This document shows, in pieces, positions 28,862-38,316 of a stretch of DNA of 64,000 nt. How positions within the stretch are numbered: the stretch's first letter is position 1; every line of letters begins with the position of its first letter. This DNA comes from Vibrio tarriae (GTDB lineage Bacteria > Pseudomonadota > Gammaproteobacteria > Enterobacterales > Vibrionaceae), in the NCBI RefSeq assembly GCF_002216685.1, contig NZ_CP022353.1, forward strand, positions 2,294,001-2,358,000, in the 5' to 3' direction. The notes under the pieces are model-generated. The model was not told the origin of the DNA, did no database searches, and saw only the letters and a list, made by a program, of their open reading frames with translations. The position numbers were made by a program, and so were the translations under genes.

Positions 28862-30849
28862 TATAGACTCCCTTCATTTGATGGCTTAGCATATCCAGAA
28901 GAGAGTATTAAAAATTCTCTTAAATGCTTGAACGCAAAAGGAAGAGTTGTCGCCTGTTTATGCCTGACATGGAAAACTTCCATCATCTTCAAAAGTGATA
29001 TCGGTACTTCATCTGCATCGGTCAAGATTCTGCGCATACGACAAAAACGTGGGATTGCCTTCACGTTGTCTTTATCACCAACAAAATAGAGACGTTCTAG
29101 TTCGTTATAAAACAACCCGAGAGACGCCTCTATATATCCGCTATCCTGCGCTTTTAACGATGCTCCCAAACGCAGCCCTTTTTCAAGGGCAACCCAATCG
29201 AAAAATGATTGAAGACTGCCTTTGTACGATATTTTTTGTTCTTTATTCCCGAATAAATCATTTTTATAAAATATTTCGTTATGCGGTTTTTCTTCCAATA
29301 AGTTACCTAACTTTTCATTGACTAGCTTAGGGTTTGCAACAGCAAGCTCTCGTCCATTCAAAAGGTCAAGATACTCAGCAATCCACTCTCTTTTGACACC
29401 ATGGGCGTAACCTTCCATGAGATCATTCATTACGCATGCAAGCTCCTGAAATTGAGGAACCGCCACGTAATTTGTGTCTTCGAATATGAAAGTATCTCCC
29501 GAATTATTAGCGATAACGGCGTGTTCACCGTCATTCATAGGCCGATGCAGATCGAGTAAAAACTTATCTTGAGCATCATCGATGCTCAAAGTTTCGAAAC
29601 TGAGAGCACCATTGTCACAGGTCATCATGTGAAAAACAGCGTCGGATTTATCAGGTTTAGAGCAAATTACAAAAGACCAACTTCCTTCTGGTATAAACAG
29701 TTTTAATTGCCTATCAAACACTTCCGTTTTTATAAAGATCTCTTTAAGACATGCTTCATACTCTGTTCTCGATAACTTGCCTGCTTTCAGAATTGTCCCC
29801 GGGTACACAGATTGAATAATTACGCGATCTCCACCACGCAGACTGTCATAAGGATCAGTAGCGTTTATCGATTCATAGTATTCTTTGTCATGATGTACTG
29901 CTAAGTTTAAGGAATCTGACTTCGGATTATCTGATTGAGAAAACATAAAATTGTCATTCTCTAAGGCATCAATCAGTGGAGATATATTGCAATCAGTCAG
30001 ATTTATTATGTTTATATTTCGCTTCTTCAGAAGGTCCATTATTCTGCCATATGAGCTAACAATATCGGACTCTTTGAATCTTACTCTGTATTCCGGATTT
30101 AAGCTTTGGAGCTTGATTGATATATAGTTTCTTAAATGCTGCTCTACATCGTTCATAAACATGGCAAGGACTCCCATCTTAGAGCTCCAGAACTTAGATG
30201 GGTTTTTAGTATCAAGTGAGACAACTTCACTTTTCATATTCCTATCTCGATGTCTCTTTTTGATAAATTCTCCATTTTTCGAACGACTTAGCTGTTGTGA
30301 CCAACGGTCAAATGTTACTTTTGGCAGATGAGTACAATCACCATACAACTCTCCTTCAGCATTTTTATGGTAGCTAATAGGGGTGAAAGTTGCCGCCTCT
30401 ACTTTTAGGACCAGATGCTCTCCATTTTCCCAGTCAACTTTGATCTCGTATGCCCTTAGAACTTCAACTTGTCTAATGACCTCTACATCAGCTAAATAAT
30501 ATAGACCAACACCTTCACTCGAACGTGTATGAGTGTCAGTCAAATGAGGAAGAGCACCAATAAGGAGTTTTATACAACTGCTCTTTGGTAAGTCCCCGGG
30601 TAGTACTTGATTGACTGTGTAATGAGGGTCACTCATATTATTTTTACGGTTCTTTGGTACCAACACCGCATAACCGTTTTTACCTAAGCTACAAAGAGAT
30701 AGTGGCGAAAAACTCTGGTAGATTTTGTTAACTATCCTTCCATAGTTTTGCTTCCCAGATATATCAGTAGATATTTTATAAATATCAAAGTCTCGGGAAA
30801 TCGCATCGTAAAAAAATGCTACATCTATTCTGTTAACTAGTATATCCAT
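28861..30849 (-). CDS. 662-aa operon protein of unknown function (possible PIWI-like fold)
   Basis: I do not recognise this protein with confidence. It begins MDILVNRIDVAFFYDAISRDF and has a beta-rich N-terminal third. From about residue 230 there is alternating strand/helix sequence, including SLNLAVHHDKEYYESI, DRVIIQSVYPGT and CLKEIFIKTEVFDRQLKLF. The C-terminus has ATTLPFAFKHLREFL. These blocks remind me of the MID and RNase-H regions of divergent prokaryotic PIWI proteins, whose gene neighbours are typically a helicase and a restriction-type nuclease, as here; this is a hypothesis only. I use the ATG at 30849, with a GTG one codon upstream as alternative. The stop shares one base with the next start. 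Confidence 0.5.
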   Translation of the reverse strand: MDILVNRIDVAFFYDAISRDFDIYKISTDISGKQNYGRIVNKIYQSFSPLSLCSLGKNGYAVLVPKNRKNNMSDPHYTVNQVLPGDLPKSSCIKLLIGALPHLTDTHTRSSEGVGLYYLADVEVIRQVEVLRAYEIKVDWENGEHLVLKVEAATFTPISYHKNAEGELYGDCTHLPKVTFDRWSQQLSRSKNGEFIKKRHRDRNMKSEVVSLDTKNPSKFWSSKMGVLAMFMNDVEQHLRNYISIKLQSLNPEYRVRFKESDIVSSYGRIMDLLKKRNINIINLTDCNISPLIDALENDNFMFSQSDNPKSDSLNLAVHHDKEYYESINATDPYDSLRGGDRVIIQSVYPGTILKAGKLSRTEYEACLKEIFIKTEVFDRQLKLFIPEGSWSFVICSKPDKSDAVFHMMTCDNGALSFETLSIDDAQDKFLLDLHRPMNDGEHAVIANNSGDTFIFEDTNYVAVPQFQELACVMNDLMEGYAHGVKREWIAEYLDLLNGRELAVANPKLVNEKLGNLLEEKPHNEIFYKNDLFGNKEQKISYKGSLQSFFDWVALEKGLRLGASLKAQDSGYIEASLGLFYNELERLYFVGDKDNVKAIPRFCRMRRILTDADEVPISLLKMMEVFHVRHKQATTLPFAFKHLREFLILSSGYAKPSNEGSL

Positions 30850-30865
30850 CACTGGTTTCCCCGAT

Positions 30866-33800
30866 TCACTTTAATATCCACCTAGCTAACATCATTACAG
30901 CGTTCACGTCCACGCCGCTATCACTTTCGTTTATTAAGCTTGGAATACAAATTATTGAAGCTAACGATTCATCATCCACTTGACAAAAGTCAAGGTCAAA
31001 AAACTGTATCTGCTCATTGGACTTTTTAAAAAGATTACAAATTACAAGTTTATTTACTCCTAAGCTTTTCAGCTTATGACTTATTTTATCCATTTGCACT
31101 TTGCGGTCTTCGTCCTTTTGTGCTTGCCACGCACCTAGGTCCCAATTTTTGAAATCTATAAGCGCTTTTCTTCCATCCAAAATGATGATGTCATCAAATT
31201 TTTCAAAGTGCTGCAGAGGTAAATCTTCAAATGTAAAACCATGCTTAGACAGTATTAACTTTCCGACCTCTTCGCCGAGAGCTCCCAGATAAATATTGAT
31301 AAACATTGGAGGTGTCAGAATGTATCGGGCATCTTCAGGCCAAGCTGTACAGTATTTATTTTCGTCAAAATGGGATTTTATAACTGGATTTCTCATTAAC
31401 GTTGGTAATAAAGCTGCGGTCTCGCTAATTTGCTTTACTGGCTTTTCACAAAGTTCAAAAAAACGATACTCATCGGCTTTCCATTCACGCTCTTTCGTTG
31501 GGGGAGTATAATCATATGCCCCACTATCCGGTGATAAAACATAATATTCTCTGTAGGTTGGCGGCAGCACTGATGCTGGCAGCTGTAGTACCTGTGCACG
31601 TAAATCAGCCCATGCTTCAATACTTTTAATAGATGGAGCGTTATTAATTAGGCTGAGAGTTCTATCAATTGCGCCTAGAGATCGTGCAGTCTGAAGCACA
31701 GCTAAGTTTTGTAGTCTTTTGCCGTCACCGCTCATGGGCGAGACCCAAGGTAGTTTCGATTTAGAAAAGTTAACCAATTCTCTATATTCGTGCGAGAGTA
31801 ACGATGGATCGCGGTTATCGTTTGCTAATAATTTAACGAGTTCTCCATCGGCAACAATATGTATAGTTTCACGCTTCATTTCCGTGCGAGCAGCTCTCCC
31901 TACCGCTTGCTCTATCATGCGATAGACAGCCAACAAGCCGTCTTCAGAATCCTTTTGATAATATTTACTTTTTAGCTCTCGGCACACATTGTAAGGGCTG
32001 TCGTGTGTAACAACATCACGACTCCACGAATGGGCTTGATTTATCGTAATAGCCCCAGCCTCCTGCAAAGCCATTCCATAACTCAAGAGCAATAAGCGAT
32101 CACTTGTTTTTGTCTCAGGTTCACCGACTACAGATATGAGGTGTGTAGGTTCTTCCAGGTACATGAAATCAATATCTGTTCGATCATTAGAACGATGGCC
32201 GACATGCCGTAAAGAACCGTTTTCAAAGTCTGGATTGAATTCATAGTCAGGATTTTTACCAGATGACATAGTGGGATAGGATGTAACAGCGACCAACTTA
32301 CCCGGGCAGGTTTCAAGGAAGTGGATAATTTCGCTATCAAATCTACCTTGCCTTAAAAAATTCGCATCTACACTAGGGAAAAGCTTTAATGTTGTAGATT
32401 CTGAGCTCTCAAGATTACTAGCATACCAGTTCAGAAAGGAAGCAATTGGAGGTCGAATACCACGATTCAGCATCACAACCATATACCTATTAAACTTTGT
32501 TTTAGCAAAAGCTTCTATCGCTTTGCAAAGTTTACTCAACCATTGAAGCCCAAACTCAACACCACTAGTGTCAGTGTTAAACAATTGCTGACAGAGTAAA
32601 TTGATATTTTTGTTGTTTGGTTGCCATTGGCTGATTAGACGTCGGACGAAAACATAATCAGTATTCACAGCTGTAACTGAAATTTTTACACCACATCCGA
32701 GATAATTTCGTTCATTTTCATAATATGAATGAATTAAATTTCTTTGAATTTGGTCAAGTTCAATAAATTTGTTACCCAAGCTCTCTCTGAGATAACGAAT
32801 ATCGAAATTATGGACAACACTTTCACACTCAGCTGTCGCACTAACCCCCAAAATGTTACAACCTGATTCCACCCATGACGCCAACATGCCAGTAGGGGTG
32901 ACATTAAACCCGTGATGTTTAAACATGACGGAGTCTTGCGCTTCTGGTAAATGATCAACCTCTATCATTCGAATACCACGGGTATGATAGTTTGCAGCAC
33001 TTTTTCTTGGACTATACTGCCGACCGGCCAGGTAACTTAATTGTTGATTGAGTTGTTCGCGAAGTGAATGAAGATTAAGCTGATCTAAAATACTTGCCAC
33101 AGCTTGCACTGAAGTCAGGTGCTTGAGCTCATACTTATGCATCTGACTAGATAAATTTTCTTGATACAACTCCTCAGCTTGACGAACAACTGACTGAAAT
33201 TCACGATTAACTAGACGCTCAAGCCTTCCAAGAAACTTAGGAAAATCATGTTCCTTCCGATCGCTTAATGTACCTTTGAGGGATATATCGTGCTGCTGAT
33301 GTTCCTTGTTGAAACTGACAACAAGTTGTTTACTCAAACTGGTGTTGTGAGTTGTCAGCTTGTCACTGAACAAAAGAACCTGTTTTTCGTTTTCAATCGC
33401 ACTAGAATGAATATCAAAGCTATGTTGGAGCGACCAATCTTCAAATAATACTTTTACTTCTTCAAGATACTCCTGAAACAACTCCGAAATACCAGCGTAC
33501 TGAGGTTTTGTACAAAGCTTTTGCTCTTTTAAATTGGAGTGAATTGTACGAATCGTTGCCAGTAAATCTGTATCATTAGCAGATACTAAGTGTGTCAGGA
33601 TTTCATGGTGCTGCCTGTCTACTTCGTCAATAATAAGTATGTTTCCAGATAGATTACGCGCCGGATGAAATTTGGAGGTGGTTTGTTGAAGCCCAAACAA
33701 GAACTTTTTGGTTGTCATAAATACAACCCTCGTTCGCCCAACTTCCAATTCAACTCCAGGAATTAGTGTTCTTAGCAGCTCAATACTCTTATCGCTAAGC

Positions 33801-34474
33801 AGTACGGGATTTTTCCCAAGCTGTACCTTTTGAATGTACCTGATCAACGATGAGTAGCATTTACTTGCAGCATCACTAAGCCTATCTGATAAAAGCTTTT
33901 TCTGTGCTGGAGATACATTTATTAGAGCTAAAGTTTCTTGTTCATTTGCGATAAGCTCCAACTCTTTACCGAGTGACGACTTATCGTCAATAGAGAATAG
34001 CTTTTTGACTTTTTCCAAATCACCGTTCTTGGTGCTAAGGAGGCTCAAAATCGATGCGGCATTTGCGGGAGCATATAAAATACGCTCATAAATTACCTCT
34101 TTCTGACTCTCGCTTAACAAAGGATTATCTTCAATTCTTTTTTTCAGCTTGCAATAAGCATCAAAGACGTTATCAACCGAGTTTGTAATATAGAAACAAT
34201 ACTTGGGTGAATATGACTCACCAGCCGAAATCTCATCACAAATGTCATCAAGGATAAATTCAAGAATCAAAGATATCGTGTTATGTGTTTTCCCTACACC
34301 TGTAGGAAAGGGCATCGGCATATAACAACCCAATTGATTTTTTATCACCTGCTCACGGTAAAAATGGTCTCTCAATAGGCTGAATATTGGATTATTCGCT
34401 TCCATTCGAGGAATTTCAGTACTAGTAAATGCCTTAACTAACCGTTTGTAATGACTGCTTTCTATCACACGCAC
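30866..34474 (-). CDS. Superfamily-2 helicase with C-terminal PD-(D/E)XK nuclease domain
   Basis: 1202 aa. Walker A is MPFPTGVGKTHNTI (GVGKT at 59–63) and Walker B is NILIIDEVDRQHHE (Asp283-Glu284). A large insertion separates these from the second RecA domain, where VAVTSYPTMSSGKNP and the arginine-finger motif VI MIEQAVGRAARTEMKRE are seen. The C-terminal ~110 residues hold FDDIIILDGRKALIDFKNWD (Asp1095, Asp1107-x-Lys1109), a classic PD-(D/E)XK core, and GEEVGK upstream may supply the helix acid. The start may be GTG at 34474 or GTG at 34468, the latter better spaced from AAAGGA. It is the first gene of the five-gene operon, with a 13–16-base gap to the next. Confidence 0.8.
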   Translation of the reverse strand: MRVIESSHYKRLVKAFTSTEIPRMEANNPIFSLLRDHFYREQVIKNQLGCYMPMPFPTGVGKTHNTISLILEFILDDICDEISAGESYSPKYCFYITNSVDNVFDAYCKLKKRIEDNPLLSESQKEVIYERILYAPANAASILSLLSTKNGDLEKVKKLFSIDDKSSLGKELELIANEQETLALINVSPAQKKLLSDRLSDAASKCYSSLIRYIQKVQLGKNPVLLSDKSIELLRTLIPGVELEVGRTRVVFMTTKKFLFGLQQTTSKFHPARNLSGNILIIDEVDRQHHEILTHLVSANDTDLLATIRTIHSNLKEQKLCTKPQYAGISELFQEYLEEVKVLFEDWSLQHSFDIHSSAIENEKQVLLFSDKLTTHNTSLSKQLVVSFNKEHQQHDISLKGTLSDRKEHDFPKFLGRLERLVNREFQSVVRQAEELYQENLSSQMHKYELKHLTSVQAVASILDQLNLHSLREQLNQQLSYLAGRQYSPRKSAANYHTRGIRMIEVDHLPEAQDSVMFKHHGFNVTPTGMLASWVESGCNILGVSATAECESVVHNFDIRYLRESLGNKFIELDQIQRNLIHSYYENERNYLGCGVKISVTAVNTDYVFVRRLISQWQPNNKNINLLCQQLFNTDTSGVEFGLQWLSKLCKAIEAFAKTKFNRYMVVMLNRGIRPPIASFLNWYASNLESSESTTLKLFPSVDANFLRQGRFDSEIIHFLETCPGKLVAVTSYPTMSSGKNPDYEFNPDFENGSLRHVGHRSNDRTDIDFMYLEEPTHLISVVGEPETKTSDRLLLLSYGMALQEAGAITINQAHSWSRDVVTHDSPYNVCRELKSKYYQKDSEDGLLAVYRMIEQAVGRAARTEMKRETIHIVADGELVKLLANDNRDPSLLSHEYRELVNFSKSKLPWVSPMSGDGKRLQNLAVLQTARSLGAIDRTLSLINNAPSIKSIEAWADLRAQVLQLPASVLPPTYREYYVLSPDSGAYDYTPPTKEREWKADEYRFFELCEKPVKQISETAALLPTLMRNPVIKSHFDENKYCTAWPEDARYILTPPMFINIYLGALGEEVGKLILSKHGFTFEDLPLQHFEKFDDIIILDGRKALIDFKNWDLGAWQAQKDEDRKVQMDKISHKLKSLGVNKLVICNLFKKSNEQIQFFDLDFCQVDDESLASIICIPSLINESDSGVDVNAVMMLARWILK

Positions 34475-34617
34475 ATTCCTTTGCTGACAAAATTTTAAAC
34501 GACTAACTTAATAGTCAATGTACCACCTTGAGGTAAATTTGCACAATCAAGCCGTTGCCATACCGGCAAGGTCAAACGTTAGGCATCAACACCTTTACGC
34601 GAACACTGAAAAGAACA

Positions 34618-34690
34618 ACTGGGGGCGATTTGTAGTTTAAACTCCCTTGAATAATGCCTCCTCGGTGCTTACTGGGGCAATTTGTAGTTT
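34618..34690. repeat. Pair of 20-bp direct repeats upstream of the helicase operon
   Basis: ACTGGGGGCGATTTGTAGTTT (21 bases with one extra G, 34618–34638) and ACTGGGGCAATTTGTAGTTT (34671–34690) differ by one base and one indel, with a period of 53. They lie in the 229-base gap between the tnsE stop and the helicase operon start and may be regulator sites for that operon. Confidence 0.6.
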
Positions 34691-34703
34691 TCAAAAAGTC
34701 AGC

Positions 34704-36326
34704 TTAGCTCGCGATACATTGGACAAACCTCAACGCCCAGCTTTCAATTGACTCTAACGGGATATTCCCAGCTTCAGCGCCCTGATGCTTTGGGTGATTG
34801 ATACCAAAGTGGTTGTGCTCACCGAACAGGCTATCTAACAACTCATTTGGCCAGCTAATTGATTTTGCGACAACACCCTTGCGGATCTGCATGAAATGGT
34901 CAATCCAATCCTCCGGTTTAGAGCCGAATAGCACTTTGGTTGAAAGCATCTTAATACCATCAGAAGTATCGACTTCCAGTAGTACAACCTCAGTTGCTTT
35001 GTAACGAATCCTGACTGCTTTAATAGCCCTGGGCGAACCATCTTCAAGCTGATGTTGTTTGCTGCGTCCTACTTTTGGAAGGGACTGCGTTTCTTGCTGC
35101 AATATTGAACATTTGTACTTTGTAACTAACACCTGCAGCATGTGATCAAAACTTTTAAAGCGGCTGGCAAACTGTCGCTCCCGATCAGTGATATCCTGTT
35201 TGCCGCCAACATCTGCGGCAGGCAAAGTACCACCTTGCCAAGGTTCATCTGTACTAACCTCCCGTCCCGCCTCTCTATCACTCAGCTCGTCCATCATGAA
35301 CTTACTGCTGTCTTTTACCGTTTCTTGTTTGTAGACATCAAATGGCTTGGTGAAACTGACCCAGGATAAATCCCCCTCTAAAATCAAAGTTTCATTTTGG
35401 TCAGAGGCGGATTCTTCGTCATCGACGTCAAACTCCTCAGCACTGTCTTGCCAGTTCACACCGCCAGAACCAGCACGGACACCTTCCTCATTTTGCTCTT
35501 TTCTAACAAAGGCAGAATTAATAAATGCAATGCTGTTTGGTATATCAACATCAAACACAATACCGATGATTTCTTCGACTAAATAATGACGTTTATCTGC
35601 ACTGTACCTACCCCTGACATGAAGTTGCCAATTGGTCATCGGAGGTGGTTCAAAACTAAAACGCCAGCTCTCCAGTGCCCCTTTCTGCTCCCGATTTAAT
35701 TGATAATGACGATAAATACTTTGATAGGACGCCATTGCTGTTGGGTCAGTAAGTAGCCATGCTAGCAATCGTTTAGTGCCGCTTTGATTAAAAGCACTTT
35801 TAGGAAAGGTGCTGGTTTTCAGCACATGAATGTCAACATGGTTCCGATCCAGATCCGGGCGCACGTCAAACTCTAATTGTAAGGTTGCACTGCTGAGGCA
35901 AGCACGGCATAGATAAGAGTTCACCAGGAAAATGGCCCGCGCGAGCTCAAGTTGCGGCAATACAACCAGATCACCTTTTTCGCCAGCGAAACAGAATGCG
36001 TTCTGAATGCCCTCTTTATCTCTGACTGATTGGAAAGTGCTTAATTCTGGGAATTCGGACAAAGTGCCAGCGGAAATCTGATAACCAGGTTTGAAAGTGA
36101 ATATTCGATCTACCCGGCGAGATTGTCGTTTTTGGCTGTTAATCAGTTTCCCCCGACTGAGAATGGGGATATTTGCTAGACGTGTATATTTTTTTTCCTG
36201 AATAGGACGACACCACAAAGCGATCGACCAGTCAGATACATTGTTGTAACGGAAAAAGTCACCGATATGCACCACCAAAGAGTCGTCACCAAATCCCTTG
36301 ATTTTCGTCAATCCAACCCCTTTCAA
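34704..36326 (-). CDS. tnsE: Transposition protein TnsE (Tn7-like)
   Basis: 540 aa, collinear with Tn7 TnsE (about 538 aa). Recognisable shared blocks are VVHIGDFFRYN near the start, LPQLELARAIFLVNSYLCRACLSS, WRFSFEPPPMTNWQLHVRGRYS and, near residue 360, STDEPWQGGTLPAADVGGKQD, then LPKVGRSKQHQLEDGSPRAIKAV. In Tn7, TnsE directs insertion into conjugal plasmids and filamentous phage by binding the sliding clamp and 3'-recessed DNA ends. The start overlaps the tnsD stop by four bases (ATGA), so the two alternative target selectors are coupled. Confidence 0.95.
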   Translation of the reverse strand: MKGVGLTKIKGFGDDSLVVHIGDFFRYNNVSDWSIALWCRPIQEKKYTRLANIPILSRGKLINSQKRQSRRVDRIFTFKPGYQISAGTLSEFPELSTFQSVRDKEGIQNAFCFAGEKGDLVVLPQLELARAIFLVNSYLCRACLSSATLQLEFDVRPDLDRNHVDIHVLKTSTFPKSAFNQSGTKRLLAWLLTDPTAMASYQSIYRHYQLNREQKGALESWRFSFEPPPMTNWQLHVRGRYSADKRHYLVEEIIGIVFDVDIPNSIAFINSAFVRKEQNEEGVRAGSGGVNWQDSAEEFDVDDEESASDQNETLILEGDLSWVSFTKPFDVYKQETVKDSSKFMMDELSDREAGREVSTDEPWQGGTLPAADVGGKQDITDRERQFASRFKSFDHMLQVLVTKYKCSILQQETQSLPKVGRSKQHQLEDGSPRAIKAVRIRYKATEVVLLEVDTSDGIKMLSTKVLFGSKPEDWIDHFMQIRKGVVAKSISWPNELLDSLFGEHNHFGINHPKHQGAEAGNIPLESIESWALRFVQCIAS

Positions 36327-37834
36327 AACAACTGCAATTCTTTCAGAACCCTTATAGTATCTGGTGTCAGCCGCTCTTTGCTCAATCCCGCTTTACGCAG
36401 TACAACCCATTTCTTCAATAGTCCGGGGTTTTGGTAAAGCCCAAAACAAGTATTAGCTAATCGCCTTAACTGATATTCAGTAATAGTTTCGGTGTACCGC
36501 TGTAAATACATCCTAACCAGCGGTAATTTATCAAGATTTTTCTCTATCGTGCTGCGATTTGGTAAGCGACCTAAAAGGTAGTTTGCGGAAAACCTAGGGC
36601 CGGTATAAAGCGGTTCAGTATCTGCAAGCAGCTTACGCAACTGTCTAATCGCGGCCAGCTCTCGTCGATGCCAGTCGACTTTAAGACCCGGCAAATCTCT
36701 TGGCAATTTGTGTTGCTTGTTAAATTCCATAAGCCAGGTTCTGTCATTCCGGTATAACCATGCGTAGAGAGCACCACCGGATTCAACCTTTCGGGCAGCT
36801 TTAGTACCACGTTCCAGAACCAATCTCTGCCAGGCTTGGCGTTTTTGCGTGTCGACAACTGTTGGAATCGCAGGGGCGCCAGTAAGCTCTAATGCAGGCC
36901 AAACCTTGCCACCCAATTTCCGCACTTTATTGAGAATTTCGGCAGGCATCATTCCCGGTAATAAGACAGCCCATACAATTAAATGCTCCAGATAACTAAA
37001 GGCCTTGCGATGCTTTCGAAATACCGCTCTCAGCCAAAAGCTTTCATTGTCGGGACCATGTAGATGGAATTCACCCAGGGCTCGAACAGGGAATTGTTGC
37101 CTGATACGGTCGTAGACCTGATCGTGCAAAACTTGTTTCCCTCGGGAGAACCCGAGATCTGTAGCCAGACCATGATAAAACTCGGTCCACTGCTCAAATG
37201 ATGGTGATGTCCTCGGGGGCAACTGCATCAACTCACGAGCTAAGCATGCAAGAGCCATCTGTTCTGAACCTACGTCGGCGCAGCTTTGTGTTTTGCCGAT
37301 AGCTTGCTGCAAAGGTAAAAATAAATGCCGGTGGTCGCCTATGTTTTCAGATAGCAAAGTTAATGGACCGTGGCAAGGACAGACAGCAAGACCAGGAAAA
37401 TACCAATCACGTAACCAGAAGCATTCCCCGTGCGTCTTTAGTTGCTGCTGCACACAAGCGGCACAATAGCGGAACCCATTCACCGATTTAACTCGGGAAG
37501 CGGCAACTCCAAGCATTAGGTGGACAGCGCCCTGTGAGCTGGTAGCCATCATTTTTAATGCCATTAGCCTGTGATTCTCAGAAACAAAGGGGGCATACAG
37601 AGGGAATAGAGTGTGCTGATAAATCAGCTCATCAACAGAATACCGGCCAGTTCTTTTTAACTGCTTAAAAATAGCTAGTAAGTGGCAAGGTAAATCCATA
37701 GTGGCAATTACTTTGCGATCACCATAAACCTCATCCAGTAATTGTTTAGGGCTGGATATACCCAGATAAGTGCCGGTCCGAGCTACTGTGCTGTAAATGA
37801 GCTCATTTGGGTAGGGAAGCGGGAAGTTGCGCAT
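36323..37834 (-). CDS. tnsD: attTn7 target selector TnsD (TniQ family)
   Basis: 503 aa, close to Tn7 TnsD (508 aa). The start MRNFPLPYPNELIYSTVAR is a TniQ-family N-terminus. The CCCH zinc finger is present at Cys124, Cys127, Cys152 and His155 (YCAACVQQ…VCPCHGPLTLL), the positions used by Tn7. TnsD binds the conserved 3' end of glmS and recruits TnsC, giving insertion just downstream, which is exactly where this element sits. It is separated from tnsC by about 1.1 kb carrying small genes, unlike classical Tn7. Confidence 0.95.
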   Translation of the reverse strand: MRNFPLPYPNELIYSTVARTGTYLGISSPKQLLDEVYGDRKVIATMDLPCHLLAIFKQLKRTGRYSVDELIYQHTLFPLYAPFVSENHRLMALKMMATSSQGAVHLMLGVAASRVKSVNGFRYCAACVQQQLKTHGECFWLRDWYFPGLAVCPCHGPLTLLSENIGDHRHLFLPLQQAIGKTQSCADVGSEQMALACLARELMQLPPRTSPSFEQWTEFYHGLATDLGFSRGKQVLHDQVYDRIRQQFPVRALGEFHLHGPDNESFWLRAVFRKHRKAFSYLEHLIVWAVLLPGMMPAEILNKVRKLGGKVWPALELTGAPAIPTVVDTQKRQAWQRLVLERGTKAARKVESGGALYAWLYRNDRTWLMEFNKQHKLPRDLPGLKVDWHRRELAAIRQLRKLLADTEPLYTGPRFSANYLLGRLPNRSTIEKNLDKLPLVRMYLQRYTETITEYQLRRLANTCFGLYQNPGLLKKWVVLRKAGLSKERLTPDTIRVLKELQLF

Positions 37835-37932
37835 AGTCGTTAACTAACAAATCGGATGTGAGATTTCAAATATAGCGGAAGTGTTCAAAATTCATTATTA
37901 TTTCACTAACATGAGTCAAAAAGAGACGACAC

Positions 37933-37980
37933 ATGACCAAGCCAACATTCGATATACAAGCGTCTATCAAGGCGCTTGTG
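37933..37980 (+). pseudogene. Possible IS256-family transposase start fragment
   Basis: A short rightward frame begins MTKPTFDIQASIKAL, which resembles the N-terminus of IS256-family transposases (MTKxxFDxxxALKAL). The resemblance stops after about 16 codons and the rest of the frame is unrelated. If real, it is a relic showing that another element once landed between tnsC and tnsD. The match is short and could be chance. Confidence 0.3.
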
Positions 37981-38013
37981 GGTTTAAAACTTGTAGCGTT
38001 TTATAGTTCATCC

Positions 38014-38223
38014 TCACATATTAAATGTTGGACCAGGCGGCTCTGGACGATAGCCTTTTATAAACTCTTGTGCCTCGCCGATAGAACTAAATTCTCCTAA
38101 GACATTTCCGTCTGCATCACATACTTCATAGCTAACTCGGACTAAAACACCATTACCATCCAAGTGATTAACTTGGACTAAAGACAACCCATCTTTGGAA
38201 CCCAAGACTTTTCTATTCTTCAT
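38014..38223 (-). CDS. Small hypothetical protein between tnsC and tnsD
   Basis: 69-aa protein, MKNRKVLGSKDGLSLVQVNH onward, ending in a Pro-rich tail (YRPEPPGPTFNM). I choose the ATG at 38223 because GGAG lies five bases upstream; the frame is open 11 codons earlier but without such a site. The middle reads like a small beta-rich domain (VLVRVSYEVCDADGNVLGEFSS). No family is recognised. It forms part of the small cargo block that interrupts the tns genes. Confidence 0.6.
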   Translation of the reverse strand: MKNRKVLGSKDGLSLVQVNHLDGNGVLVRVSYEVCDADGNVLGEFSSIGEAQEFIKGYRPEPPGPTFNM

Positions 38224-38316
38224 TACAACTCCAGTCTGATTGGTAAAACTAAGCAAAAATCAATTGCGAATCAAAGCTGCTTTATCAGTTGACCATCATT
38301 GGTCAAATCAGCGGAT

